A program made the position numbers and the translations under genes. This document shows, one piece after another, positions 18,301-29,128 of a stretch of DNA of 64,000 nucleotides. How positions within the stretch are numbered: the first letter of the stretch is position 1; each line of letters opens with the position of its first letter. The notes beneath the pieces were generated by a model. The model was not told the DNA's origin. It saw only the letters and a program-made list of their open reading frames with translations, and did no database searches. This DNA is from Cylicocyclus nassatus (Eukaryota > Nematoda > Chromadorea > Rhabditida > Strongylidae). Location: positions 13,492,880 through 13,556,879 of the forward strand of contig CATQJL010000112.1 in the NCBI GenBank assembly GCA_958299035.1. Reading direction: 5' to 3'.

Positions 18301-21300
18301 CTTTTACAGTAAATAAATTTTACTATCCATTCCTTCACGAGTTCAGCATTACTTTTATTTAAAATAAGCTAGTAAGTGCTTACATTGTATAAAAATTATA
18401 ACTGGTTCTCTTGCGCAGTGCTTCTTATTGTGAGTCCACAGAAATCGCAACAAATTTGGCAAATTTTTGAAGGAGTAACATCATGTAAAGGCGATCTGTA
18501 TGTCAAAACTTGTGACTAAACCCCAATGTATTTATTTTTCTTCTAGTTTGATATTTTCTATATGTCTGAGAAAACGTGGATTTTCATTCACTGAGTGGTA
18601 CAACAGAATTTTTGAACCTTGGATGAATTGAAAATTGCGATTTCAAGGATAAACCTGAGTTCTTCATGAGTTTAAAGTAAAATTTTAACCGATCATATTT
18701 ACGTTTTTCACCTTTCAGAACAGCAGCTGCAGCTAATGAATTCCATCAATACCATGGTGAAGAATGGCCAATTTACCAGCCAACTGGCGAATGTGATATT
18801 TGCACTCTGTGCGCAGTTGAAAACGTCCGGCATAAATTTGGAGCAAACACATCGAAGTTAGCAATTTTTAAATTTTATAGTTTTTCCATGTTAGCTAACA
18901 TTTTTTGCCTTTAGACGAGCTCAACAAAGTGTTCGTTTCTCTTCGTCAGGCATGTTGTCGAGACAATGGACAATTGGGAACGCCGTGCAGGTTAGTTCCA
19001 AAAAAACCATCTAAGGAGTTTTCTGAGTGTCTTTTTTTTTTACAAATTCCTTTTTTAGACTGAAAATTATGGAACTGGTCGAACTACGTGCCATGCATTG
19101 GAGGAGCAATTTGGCACATAGTCAGTACTACCTCAACCGTCCGGAGCAGCGTAGGTTTTGCTGCCAACAAAGAGTAGAGGGATAGAATAGATAAATATCA
19201 AATTATATCAACCACATGATATTGTTCATCTATTCGTGAGCTAAGAAAAAAATTCTAAAGTCGCGCCATCATTTCCTTATGGTTCAGAGCTAGACTTTAG
19301 GCTGCGATCAAGAGTTACCGGCACCAGTGCCGTGCCGGAACGTCGATCAATCAATACGCGGCGCTTACACATGGTTTACGGCACGGCGCTGGCACACGGG
19401 TAAATCTAGACGCTGCCTACACAAAACAATATCAAAGAATGCAAGAAAATAACAAAATGGCACCTTTTTACTCTGTTTCGATTTTTGTTTCTTTCTTTTT
19501 GCAAACGGTTTTTGGGATAATTGAAGAACTCCTCTAATTCAGGTCATAGTACTTTTTTATCAATTCACCAAAAATAAAAGTGTAATTTTTACTTTTTTTT
19601 ATTATGGAGACAATTTTCTCCAACTGTTTTGCACCCCAGTATTACATTCATTTTGCTACCTAATTTTCTTAAATTTAATCTCTGTAAATAAAATCTTTGA
19701 CCCTCTAATTCAGAACAAGAACCAGTGATGCCCGCACAACAGATGGCCTTCCTTCCACAGAATCCCTTGTTCATTCCGCCTGACACACCACCAGCAACCC
19801 ATCGTAAGCGGCGAAATAAGCAATTTTATCCCTATCCTCCTCCCCAAAATCATGTTTATACCCCTGTCCTCTGTCCTACCCTAGCGTTCCTCTTTATTGG
19901 CCTACATTCAGATAAAGAGGTTATATTTCAGCAAATGCCGGATTTTATCTGATACCGGCTTCTGGCGGTTGGATGCCTCCAATGATTCCCGGAATGCCAC
20001 CGAATCCATTCATACCACAACCGCTAATCAATCCTGAAGCGGTTCTAATGCGGCAGAGAAGTTTAAAAAAGGTTCGTGAATGAGGAGTATAGTTCAATCC
20101 CAGACATAGGCGGATGTCCATATAAGCAAAGCGCATGCGAGCGCGGCTACAGTTGAGTCCTACGTGCTCAATCGATAATAGGCGTTCGAGCGACCCGCTC
20201 GCGTCCGCTTCGCAAGATGATTCATCCGCTTCCGTCTGAAACTAGACCTTAGTTAGTGACTAACCCCTGCATTTTCCACATTTACAGCCGAATCAGCCCA
20301 AATCACTACAGTTGCGGCATGAGATGATCATTCGAAACAGCGATTCTGGGAAAATTATGGGAGTGAAAGGGAGGAGAGTGGCTCTGGTGGAGCAGATGAC
20401 CAATACCATCATTAGCTTCCAAAAGGTAGATATTTTTCAAAGTTTTCCATCGGAAAATATTTGAATTTTTGTTGAAGGTGGATTCTAAATGCAAAGAAAG
20501 AACTCTAACAATAACAGCTTCTTCTATGGAAGATATTGAAAGGGCAAAGGATTTAATCATTGAAACAATCAAGAGGAATATGAGTCCAACAAGGGTAAAT
20601 TTCCTTAGAAATTTCCCTTGAGATTTTATGACTATTAATTTTGACGTTTTAGCCCGATGCAGCAGCACATGAGGTACCCGACGACGATGATGAGAATGAA
20701 AACGACATTTCGATTGAGACCACGCAGGACGGCATGCTAAAGCTATGCTGCTCGGATCCACAAGTTCTGCAGGTGGGGGAATTTTCGGGAAAATTTCTCA
20801 TCAAATTCTAAATTCGGGAGCTCAAAGCAAGATAATTCTAGGCAGCTCAAGAAGCGCTATCCGAATATCTACGAGCTCGAGCAAAACCTTCAGCTGAGGA
20901 ACGTGAAAAACGTAAGGAGCGCAGAAAGAGTATGCCACTTCAGGCAAGCCATCCCGAGCAAACATCTAAGGTAGTTGACGAGAAAATAATGTTTTTCTCA
21001 TCATTTTTCCTAACTATTATGACTTAGTGGATGACATACCACATGTTGTTCAACTTTCGCTTGACGTAGTTTTTTTGTTGCAATTTTATGATCCAAAAAG
21101 GAACAAATACCGTTGTGGTCACCAACTACGCGGACTACTGCTCCTTTCGCACATCTATTGCATACCATTGAAAACCAGCAATCCGCAAAGGTGGCGCGCA
21201 GTGGCAGTAATCACTTCTCTGCTAAAATTGCTGCAAAATAGAAATTTGCTTGATGAAAAAGACAGCTAGCGAGAAAAACCGTGTTCACAATGCCGCGATG

Positions 21301-22425
21301 CCTGTTGCCTGCCTGTTCAATTCAATAAAACATGTTTTCTGGTTAATTTTGATCCCGTGCTTAAGACAAGGCTCTTATCTGCCCAGTTTTAGATTGAGGT
21401 GGATAAAATAAGCAGATATGAGCGAACTTTTGAAAAATATAATACGAACTATACTCATCAAAATTCCTCGGAATTTTGCCCGTTACGAAGTTATGTATTA
21501 GGATGATCCACATTCTTGCACCAAAAACTTGGAAAAAAATGGTTTTGAAGCATATCAAAAGCAATGTTTTATACAAATAAGCCAATTCAAAGAAATCGAG
21601 GTTCGTAACTATTCGCAGAGACATCTAACCACTAACAACCATCTTGGTTAAAAAGAGCATGTCATAAAACTAAAACCGATAATAGATTCAAATTTCAGTA
21701 GACGTTAAGCAATTTTGGTGACCAAAAATCGAAAAAGTACTTTCTGGGTACTTCTCTTGTTCACCTTATATCGTTGCCATATGCCCTCAAGGAATTTTGA
21801 CTCGATCGCTTTCAGAAAGCGCAAGATTTGCTCACTCTGTTATGTAACAAACAAGAAGATTTCATCGACGCTTGTTGAAATAATAGAATTGATTTGGTGC
21901 AAGAATTCTGCATCAACCTAATATATAATTTATCATTATCTCGTTATTCCATAATCATTCTATTTTTTACTTTTGTAAAGTGGCTTCATCAAGCATCTAT
22001 ATAGCCAATCAAACATGAATCATCATTATTTGTTTCTTTTTTGATTTTTGAAACAGTCTAATATTAGCAAAATGAAATGATCCTGAAAATTTTAGCCAAC
22101 GCGTTCTTTCCATGGATCGACACCAAATCTAGCTGAAGCCGGCGTAGAAGCAGTTCAGAAAAAGACCTCGACTAACACTGGAAACAGCACGGTCAGCAAC
22201 TTGAACGGTATTGCATCTTAACAGCTTTTCGAACACATTTTGTTGTAACAAATGGCATCTGGTCCAAAACTTCGCAAAATTATTACCATTTGCGTAAAAA
22301 CGATACTTTTGCAGACGCGTTATGATCGCGAGTCGTTGCTGAACATGCGTTCGACAGCTGGCAATGTGAACGTTGACGAGATTCGCGCCCGTGTTACAGC
22401 GGTTGCAGCGGAGATTCTACGTTGA
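12396..22425 (+). CDS. mxt-1: Mextli-type eIF4E-binding protein (MIF4G-like + KH)
   Basis: Mextli proteins bind eIF4E and support cap-dependent translation. Exons: 12396-12546, 18719-18856, 18915-18990, 19059-19150, 19714-19803, 19932-20071, 20288-20425, 20478-20594, 20653-20772, 20842-20970, 22096-22191, 22315-22425; phase closes and gives 465 aa. Seen: a ten-residue alanine tract (19-28); a helical MIF4G-like region (about 50-160); a Pro/Met-rich linker; a KH-like domain (about 240-312) with GVKG at 254-257; an acidic stretch DDDDENEND; a basic RERK-type region; and near the C-terminus YDRESLL (432-438), which fits the canonical eIF4E-binding motif YxxxxLφ. The domain order MIF4G-KH-4E motif is that of Drosophila and C. 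elegans Mextli. The donor of the penultimate exon (GTCAGC at 22192) was chosen because it alone keeps the frame. The symbol follows nematode naming from memory; an IFET/4E-T protein is less likely because of the KH domain. Confidence 0.8.
12547..18718 (+). other. Large first intron of the Mextli-like gene
   Basis: 6.2 kb between exon 1 (alanine tract) and exon 2. Both splice sites are consensus (GTGAGC, TTTCAG). It contains homopolymer runs (11 G at 14181-14191; 11 C at 16069-16079; 12 C at 17239-17250) and two GTGTGCAATTGCACAC-type palindromes (17874-17889 and 18051-18065). I see no exon or RNA gene in it. Its size suggests that it carries regulatory sequence or an alternative promoter, but nothing in the sequence proves this. 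Confidence 0.7.
17874..17889. repeat. Palindrome GTGTGCAATTGCACAC
   Basis: Perfect 16-base palindrome. The same core GTG(C/T)AATTGCAC recurs at 18051-18065, 26377-26391, 26818-26833, 29241-29254, 29378-29389 and, with one change, at 47533-47547. Perfect dyad symmetry suggests a dimeric DNA-binding protein site or a repeat-family remnant. Confidence 0.6.
19298..19419. repeat. Small foldback element in Mextli intron 4
   Basis: Inverted arms beginning TAGGCTGCG at the left and ending CGCTGCCTA at the right, continuing inward through TTACC…GGCACCAG…CCGTGCCG and its complement. The arms are about 40 bp with a few mismatches, and the whole unit is much richer in GC than the intron around it. No open frame. 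Confidence 0.65.
20108..20231. repeat. Small foldback element in Mextli intron 6
   Basis: GC-rich inverted arms at 20108-20148 (AGGCGGATG…GCGAGCGCGGCT) and 20189-20231 (…CATCCGCTT) in an otherwise AT-rich intron of 216 bp. The arms pair imperfectly over about 40 bp. It resembles the hairpin elements at 19298 and 39260 in style but not clearly in sequence. Confidence 0.55.
21498..21921. mobile_element. Mariner-like MITE in Mextli intron 10
   Basis: Terminal inverted repeats: TTAGGATGATCCACATTCTT at the left against the complement of AAGAATTCTGCATCAACCTAA at the right, continuing into a shared TTGCACCAAA. TA flanks both ends. At 424 bp and without an open frame it is a miniature non-autonomous element. 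Its TTAGG(T/A)TG terminus is shared with the element at 37815. Confidence 0.7.
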
Positions 22426-22602
22426 AAAGACCATTAAAAATCACATCACCACGGAGTTTTGATCATAAATTTAATCTGTGCGCTTGTTTTTATACTAGAC
22501 TATAGCACGCTTTTCTGTTATTCTAGGCACTCGGTACGATTTGCGGCAAACACGCACAAATCTATGCCTCTGACAGTGTTACTTTCAAATTTTACATGCA
22601 AA

Positions 22603-22608
22603 AATAAA
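22603..22608 (+). terminator. Poly(A) signal of the Mextli-like gene
   Basis: AATAAA 178 bp after the stop codon, followed by an A-rich tract. It is the first canonical hexamer downstream on this strand. Confidence 0.55.
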
Positions 22609-22816
22609 GCAAAAAAAAATCACACAAAAAATTCATCTAAAAACTCAACGCTCACAGTTTATCGCCGGTATATTATTTACTTCCACGTCAAGTGTTCTGC
22701 TTTATTTCTCTAATAATATCAGGTACATTATTACCGGATGTTCATGCCTTCTAATAAGTTATAGTTTGCTTGTTCTTCGGAAGGTCTGACCAATGCTTGA
22801 TTATTATTATTATCGT

Positions 22817-22822
22817 TTTATT
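22817..22822 (-). terminator. Candidate poly(A) signal of CIAO1
   Basis: AATAAA on the minus strand (TTTATT on plus), 267 bp after the CIAO1 stop. Another copy lies at 22701-22706. The two convergent genes thus have signals within about 220 bp of each other, so their 3' UTRs may overlap. Confidence 0.35.
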
Positions 22823-23088
22823 CTTATTGTACATTGTTCGTGATATGAATGAGCTCTATAAAAGTGGCTACTTATTTCTAAATAAACTATGAAAAACAAC
22901 AACAACGAACCAGTGTCAACACAACTATGAACAACTTAGCAATTTTTTAAGTGCATGAATTTGCTAAAATCAACTAGTAATGGTTATAAAAAGGTAAGAA
23001 AACACTGTGGCTATCGCAACAAGATCACATTTGCTAAGAGGCAATGGCAATGAACTGAGATACAACTTACACGAATCGAATCATTCAA

Positions 23089-25899
23089 TCACAAGCTGAC
23101 ACCAAACAGTCTGATAGTTCCATCATCTGAACAACACGCTAATAACCACCTATCAGATGGCTCGTCGGGAGAAGTGGAGGGACTCCACGCGACGCAGTTG
23201 ATCTAAATAGACTCACATTGAATTTATAGTTTCAAACTAGTCGGCTTACCCGGCTCCGCCGTATGTTCCGAATAGAAAATTCCATTTCTTAACCGATCCG
23301 GACCGATTTGGCAGAGGGGTGTAATCGAGCATGCTGATCACCCCCCCACGGGGATGATCAGCATGCTTGATTACCCCCTGTGCCATCTCCCAGCCCCGTA
23401 GCTCAAATTTTGCAAAAAATCGATAAAATCGATATCGATCGATGACAAAAAGTAGCCTGCGACATCCGCCGGGGCCCGAAGTGTATGTGTGCCAAGTTTG
23501 GTCCGGATCGGTTCAGAAATAAAATTTCTATTCGGAACATACGTACATACAGACATACAGACATACATACAGACATACATACAAACAGACATTCAGCTTT
23601 ATATATAAGATGATGAAATCTCTGAAAGGAAAGTGATGTGGAACGCACTTCATTTGCATCCGCGTCTCGACTGGTGACTTGGATAAGATGTTCATCGTCA
23701 CCGTGTCCTTCTATTTGGAAGATTCTGAAACAGCAGATGAGTAATGGAGTGAGGGATAGGCCTAGAAAAGACTTGTTTTATTTTTGAAAGAAAAAATGCT
23801 TTCAAAAAACCAAATAGAGGACTTGTCATAAACGTGTGTTTAGAAATCTTCAAAAAAGAATGCAAAGTTCTGGCAACTGGAAGAGTGATGAGAGAGGAAT
23901 CTGCTCTGTATGGATTTGCTGCAGTCTTAAATTAATGAAGGCACTTGCAATATAGATTCTACAGTGGTAATTTCATCTCAACTGTATTAAAAAATGTAAA
24001 CCCTGCATCGGGCACGAAAGAAGAGCCCTTCCGTCAAATTACTCAAAATCCTCTCTGAGAAGAAACATAATGACTCTGTGCTTGCATGTGAACGCAAGAA
24101 GCAGCGAAAGATAACAAGTACATGATTTTGATCAAAACATAACAAAGCATGTGCACCTTATAAACCCATCGCCACCTCCAACAGCAATAAGCCCAGTGGT
24201 GAAATGCCAAGAGACAGAGTACAAAGGTAGTCGAGAGTCCTCTATATGGAACTTGGCAACGGATCTCCATTTGTCGTTGACAGCGAGCTCTGCGGGTGAC
24301 TCACGCTTCCATAACTAAACAGTAGCATGAAAATAAAATGAGTACAAAGAGCTATACGAAGCGTAACAGAACGAAACTAAAACAAAGAAAAGTGACTATG
24401 GATAGTGGAGAGGAAGCATAGGCAAACATCTTTGACATTTCGCTATCACGAGAACTATCATTAACCGCAGATGCAATTACCTGGACAACGCAATCTTCCC
24501 CAACAGTGACCAGTCGATGTCCTTCGCTATCAAATGCTGCGCACCATACTGTACCTTCGTGAGCCTAAGCAGACATTTTCAAAACACAATGATGCTTTGA
24601 CAAGCAAAAAAGCACCAACATCAGTTATCTTCTGTTGAGTTATCCAGTCCTCTCCATCGAATTTGTAGAACACAATGGAATAATCGTAACTGCATGATAC
24701 CAGTAGCTGCAAGTTTATTTTTGGTAAAATGATGGTGATACATGCCCTGCTTTAGCTTTTACCTCCTCATTAGGGTGCCATGTTACAAACTTTACGTCTT
24801 GGGTGTGTTGTTGGAGCACAGAGCATACTTGGAAATCATCATCTTCGTCCACTGAAAATCTATCTAACACGTTGACGACCGTGTGTATCCGCGCGTATGC
24901 ACGCCCTGACCACCTTGTAGCACTTTCGTGCATCAATTTATCATGTGTAAACGAAAATTTCTCAGGTAACTTCTATGCAGTAATAACACTGGTGGCCTGG
25001 TTGTCATATAGAACACACGGCATTGCGGTAGCTGTTAAACAGCCCAAACCGCAGCCGTAGATCATCAGTCCATTTTAAGGTGGTCAAAAATGGCTCGGTC
25101 GTCAACGTGCTAATATATAAAGAATCTATCTAATATATAAAAAATCGTAAGCACATTTCAAAAATACGCATACAGCGGGAAACCGCGGTGCGGTCCCGAA
25201 GCGCGCGGATGCAATCTAGCACCTTTAATTACTGGTTCACTAGTTTAAATAAAAGGAATCCGCACAAAAATGATTATAAATCTTAATAAAAGTGCTTACT
25301 TTGCCAGAACCATACGCTCTTATCCCGACTGCATGTGGCAAGAAATTCATCAGAAGGAGAGAAAGCGCAGCATTTGACCTGCAGAAACACAACTGAAGAT
25401 CCGAATTCAAAACAACAATAGGGGACCACCAACACACCTCGCTTTCGTGGCCTTCCAATTTGTTGCATTCTGAGAATTCGCCGCTGAATAGCAACGTATA
25501 GCGCGAAAATGAGTAAACAAATAGATTTCAGTAAAATGATTCACTTCTCTATGCTATATATGACTACAGAAGCGTCGAAACTGGCGGATGCAAGAAAACG
25601 TCCACAATGAGAGAATTCCACACAACGAATAGCCCTTGTATGGCTATCGTCTAAGCTTGTTCGGCACTGTAGATATGGTTTATCTTAAGAAAGATGGTCA
25701 AAATTTACAATGAATAATCCAAAAACTGGAAGCAAGACTTACTCGCAACTTTCTTCCATATTCGCACTGTTTTGTCATCTCCACAGCTTGCTAGCAGAGT
25801 TCCACTATGATTCCATTTTACCGTCCATACCGTGCTACCTGCAGTTCCTTCCACAGCCGAATTCACTCGAAGTACTGATAGTTCCTCGATTTTTGGCAT
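23089..25899 (-). CDS. ciao-1: CIAO1, WD40 protein of cytosolic Fe-S assembly
   Basis: CIAO1 is the WD40 propeller of the CIA targeting complex that hands iron-sulfur clusters to cytosolic and nuclear apoproteins. Exons in order on the minus strand: 25899-25743, 25683-25545, 25483-25438, 25378-25300, 24851-24763, 24706-24620, 24564-24481, 24314-24157, 23724-23649, 23202-23089. Phase closes at every junction and gives 342 aa (human 339). Diagnostic pieces: GTLLASCGDDKTVRIW, FLASASFDAS, KLEGHESEVKCCAFSPS, FLATCSRDKSVWFWQ, QHTQDVKFVTWHP, AHEGTVWCAAFDSEGHRL, and the last blade NCVAWSPS…LLACCSDDGTIRLF. Seven WD blades are accounted for. ATG 25899 is preceded two bases upstream by a CCTAG acceptor, probably for a spliced leader. 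Intron 9 (23203-23648) holds a foldback element and intron 4 (24852-25299) a dispersed repeat. The gene faces the Mextli-like gene tail to tail. Confidence 0.94.
23260..23612. mobile_element. Foldback element with nested hairpin in CIAO1 intron 9
   Basis: Outer arms at 23260-23313 (CGTATGTTCCGAATAGAAA…) and 23490-23543 (…TTTCTATTCGGAACATACG) are about 54 bp each and near-complementary, including GGTCCGGATCGGTT. Inside is a second, stronger hairpin: GCATGCTGATCA at 23329-23340 against TGATCAGCATGC at 23355-23366, extended outward by GGGGT…/…ACCCC. The right end runs into ACATACAG/ACATAC tandem repeats (23541-23590) and an AT-rich TTATATATAAGAT tail. Such tails with short tandem repeats are typical of non-LTR (RTE-like) or SINE 3' ends, but no coding remains. 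Confidence 0.7.
25110..25244. repeat. Dispersed ~115 bp repeat, copy 1 (CIAO1 intron 4)
   Basis: Begins with CTAATATATAAAGAATC (a partial start is duplicated), contains AGCGGGAAACCGCGG and GGTCCCGAAGCGCGC, and ends ATTACTGGTTCACTAGT. Further copies lie at 55693-55808, 63215-63328 and 63328-63439. The AT-rich TCTAATATATA-like start and CTAGT end would fit a short Helitron-type element, but this is only a suggestion. Confidence 0.7.
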
Positions 25900-28241
25900 T
25901 CCTAGGATTTTGTAGTATTACGATAAACAAGCATAATCCGAATCCACGGCAAAGCAACATTCACAAAGAATGCAAAATACAAGCACAATAATTGTCGTTT
26001 GAAGAATGCAGCTTCTGCAGCTGCACAAACCGCGCGGGAAGACGAACAATTTTGTGATGTGAGAGCTAGAATGAAGAGAATGAAGAAACTGTTCAAATTA
26101 GAAGGAATTGTGTACCCTCCCTTCCTGCATATTTTACTTTCGAGGACTCGTGTAGTTGCAAATTTTCTGATTACTGTGGAGAGTAGGAGAGTTTTTCGTT
26201 AGGAGAGATTTGTAAAGTAATGGAAGTGGAGTTCTTCTGTAGTTCTTTGTATGCAGCAGATGAATTTCATCTGGTCTGCTCAATTATATCTAGAAATGAT
26301 ACTGGAAAAGCCGAGGCAGGACAAATACAGCTGCCAGCTGTAAATAGGATAAAGTCGTGCAAATCTTCCTGCGAATGTGTGCAATTGCACAATCTTCCAC
26401 ATTTTGAGAATAGAACGCACGTCTTTCGTGAAAAGTGCATTACAATTGATTGCGCACTCTCTGAATATGTCATAATCCGAACAAAAAACACAAAACAAAA
26501 AACAAAACAAGAGAACGGTATGTGAGCGTCATGTCAACTTCATTGGAAAACTGTGATAGCACACTTTTGTAAGGACCTTGCACCTTGTATAGTTTAGTCC
26601 TAAACTTATAGCCCAAATATCTCTGTTTTTGCCTGCTACACGGACTAAAATTCTACATCATATTTATTTCTTCAGATCTGTTCCCTAACTGCAAGCAAAC
26701 TTACTTCCCCTTTTTACTCATAACTTTCTTTTTCTTTAGGCACAATCGCGTAAGAATTAGTGATATGTCTTGCACTTCTCACAAGGGAGGCTTGCGCCCA
26801 TCTCAACATCCTGTGAAGTGTGCAATTGCACACATTAGCATAGAAACCCACTCAGCTGTAGTCTTGTTAGGCTATTTTGAACCTCAGTGAGTCAGCGTAT
26901 CCCTCCGTTCGCTAAGCACCGCTTCGCGGCCATTCGTGAACCAGGTCGAAATGGCTAATTCACGCCGCATAAGGCGCACGATAATTATGTACGCTGATTT
27001 ATTTTAATTCACCTCAAGAACACCATCATTTCGTCGGCGGCCGAACTTGGTCTTGCCAGTTTCCGTCGCGCCTCAAACTCCCTGATTTAGCTCCGTGTAC
27101 GCGAGTCTCTTTCAAATCCACGGCTAATTTCGTGCGGTCTTTTCACATTTAGAGCCATTCCGCACTTTTTCAATGTTGCTATTGATAGTCGTTGTCTTGC
27201 TTTTCAATTAGTTCAATTGAAGCCCAGTTTCAAGTGTTGTAAGCGCAGAAAACTTTTAAATGAATGTTACTTTTCAGAGAATGTGCGAATGATGGACAAG
27301 AGAAGGCGAGAAGTTGCAAAAGTTTATTAAACTTTAAGAATAGCTTCTGGATGAAACCTCTAGCTATAAATCCCACCAAAACTTTCTGAGCAGAATAATA
27401 GCCCATAATGACACAAACTAAAAGCGGATTTTATAACGTCATAGAGAAAAACAGATTGGCTGCACACATTTTTTTTCAAAGGTGCCTAAAAACCAAATAA
27501 TAGTACTAGTTTTGTTGTGAATAAATGTGAGAACCCCAATTGATACTGGATAAAACTTCTTGTTAAACGATGCTGATCCCAAACCTAGGATTGAGGAGTC
27601 GAAAGCAAATGCTTTCGAAGGAATATTTAAAATGATCTTAAAATCTTTCGCAAAGCTGAGTTTTTGAAGAAAAAAGTGTGCCTGTAGTTAATCTGTTTCA
27701 AATAAGAACATAAACTTGGTTCGAATGTGTGCTATTGGAGCAAATTCTCTAGATTGAATTTATCATCCTGCATAACATTTTTTTATGTAGAAATTAGCAG
27801 TCCTTGATGGAGGACATAGGAGAAGGAGGAGGGGTTCCCCCTGGTCTGTCACTGTGTAATTCCTATCAATTTTGTCTTAGAAATGATTTTTTTTGATGAT
27901 TAGGTTCACTTTAGTATAATGGCTGGGTTTTGCTCAGTTGCATAATTGATAATCTAAAAGAATAAAGAAATGTGCTAATTCTGAAAGACCCTTTCCCCGC
28001 ACATCAAGTTCTCAAGTTCACTTTTACTCTATCAATATATCTGTTAATACACTATTTTCTTTTCGTTCTGAGCCCAAAACACTCAATCCAACCAATGTCC
28101 ACTATTCCGTTGAGATTCGTTTTGATGCGATTAGCTCGTTTCTAGAAATTATTCGCCGAATAAGCGAGCGTGTGCTGCGAGTTGTTTTATAGATCCGCAA
28201 AAAAGGAGGAGACGGTGAAATGTGCTAATTCGACTAGGAAA

Positions 28242-28460
28242 ATGAGAACCGGAACTCATCTACTAGTGCTGCTGATGCTCTTTTTCATAGTGCCCGAATA
28301 TGGATCACGACAAATTGCTTTTTGGAGCGCATGCTTATATAAAATTAGCAGCATGCTGGCTAGCTCTCTACTACGACTCCTGTTGATTTTCTCTGTTATC
28401 CGATACTGTAATTTACCTACCCTGTTGTTTGTTTACTCTTTGCCCAAGTTTGGAGGCTAA
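28242..28460 (+). CDS. Possible small secreted/membrane peptide (doubtful)
   Basis: An open frame of 72 codons starting MRTGTHLLVLLMLFFIVPEYG, which looks like a signal peptide (basic start, run of Leu/Phe, then polar residues). A second hydrophobic stretch follows (ASSLLRLLLIFSV). I recognise no family and see no clear splice sites. In AT-rich DNA such hydrophobic frames arise by chance, so this is listed only as a possibility. Confidence 0.18.
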   Translation: MRTGTHLLVLLMLFFIVPEYGSRQIAFWSACLYKISSMLASSLLRLLLIFSVIRYCNLPTLLFVYSLPKFGG

Positions 28461-29114
28461 CGTGGGAACCTTGAGGATGACATTGCTCTAAAAAGGACTG
28501 GTCATTATTTTTTAGAGAGGTATCCATCAAATAGGTTGGCTACAAAATTATTTCGTTTTCTGCACAAAAATTGTCTTGGGCAGTTCATATAATCATGTAA
28601 ATGGTTCAAAAGTCATAACACAAATAAGGGGAGTACTTGTGGGTAATAAATATTGTTTACTTCTTGCTGAATATGTAGACATTACAACTTCTACGTCCAA
28701 AATCAAGACATTTTCAATATAGATTTCTTGCTTGGATATTGGTGAGTCTCCTCACTTTCTTGCACCAGTTTGCGCCAAAAATAATTTTTGATCAAAAAAA
28801 GTTGTACTTTTCATTTCTCATTATTATTCTTTTTAAAGATGCCAGATATTTGTTACTTCTCAAAGCCTTCTAACATGAAAGCTTTCAATTTTGATCCGAG
28901 CTAATAATACGGCCCACTATCTTTCGAGCTTTCTAACCTCTCTCTATCATCTCCTTTAGCCTCTTGAAACTGGTTTGCAGCTCATCCAAATCCAGAAGTG
29001 CGAACAAACGTGCAAAGTTTTCGAAAAGCAAACATTTCATTACGTAGTTCGAACTTTGCCGATGTTGTTCTATTGTAAATGTCCTCAGTCTTTTTGCAAA
29101 ATTCAATAATTTTA

Positions 29115-29124
29115 GTCAATTCAG
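29115..29124 (+). promoter_or_regulatory. Candidate trans-splice acceptor of the PTR gene
   Basis: GTCAATTCAG ends four bases before the ATG at 29129. An acceptor this close to the first ATG, without a visible upstream coding exon, is typical for spliced-leader addition in nematodes. A genuine upstream exon cannot be excluded. Confidence 0.45.
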
Positions 29125-29128
29125 GTTT

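Larger units (their letters stand above)
25900..29128. other. Divergent intergenic region between CIAO1 and the PTR gene
   Basis: It should hold both promoters. It contains two GTGTGCAATTGCACA-type palindromes (26377-26391, 26818-26833) and a GC-richer stretch around 26880-27130. Apart from the uncertain small open frame at 28242-28460 no gene is seen. Open frames on the minus strand near 26267-26510 have no recognisable content. Confidence 0.5.

Noticed and set aside
22208..22314. An extra exon in the Mextli-like gene after a 16 bp intron
   Set aside because: The implied intron is far too short; a single intron 22192-22314 keeps the frame.
23371..23648. Open frames reading repeated MSVCMYVCMYV on the minus strand
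   Set aside because: They are translations of the ACATACAG tandem repeat and foldback arms inside CIAO1 intron 9, not a protein.
25902..26096. Minus-strand frame with a signal-peptide-like start (MNSFFILFILALTSQ)
   Set aside because: It lies directly in the 5' flank of CIAO1 on the same strand, has no supporting splice structure and is of chance-like composition.
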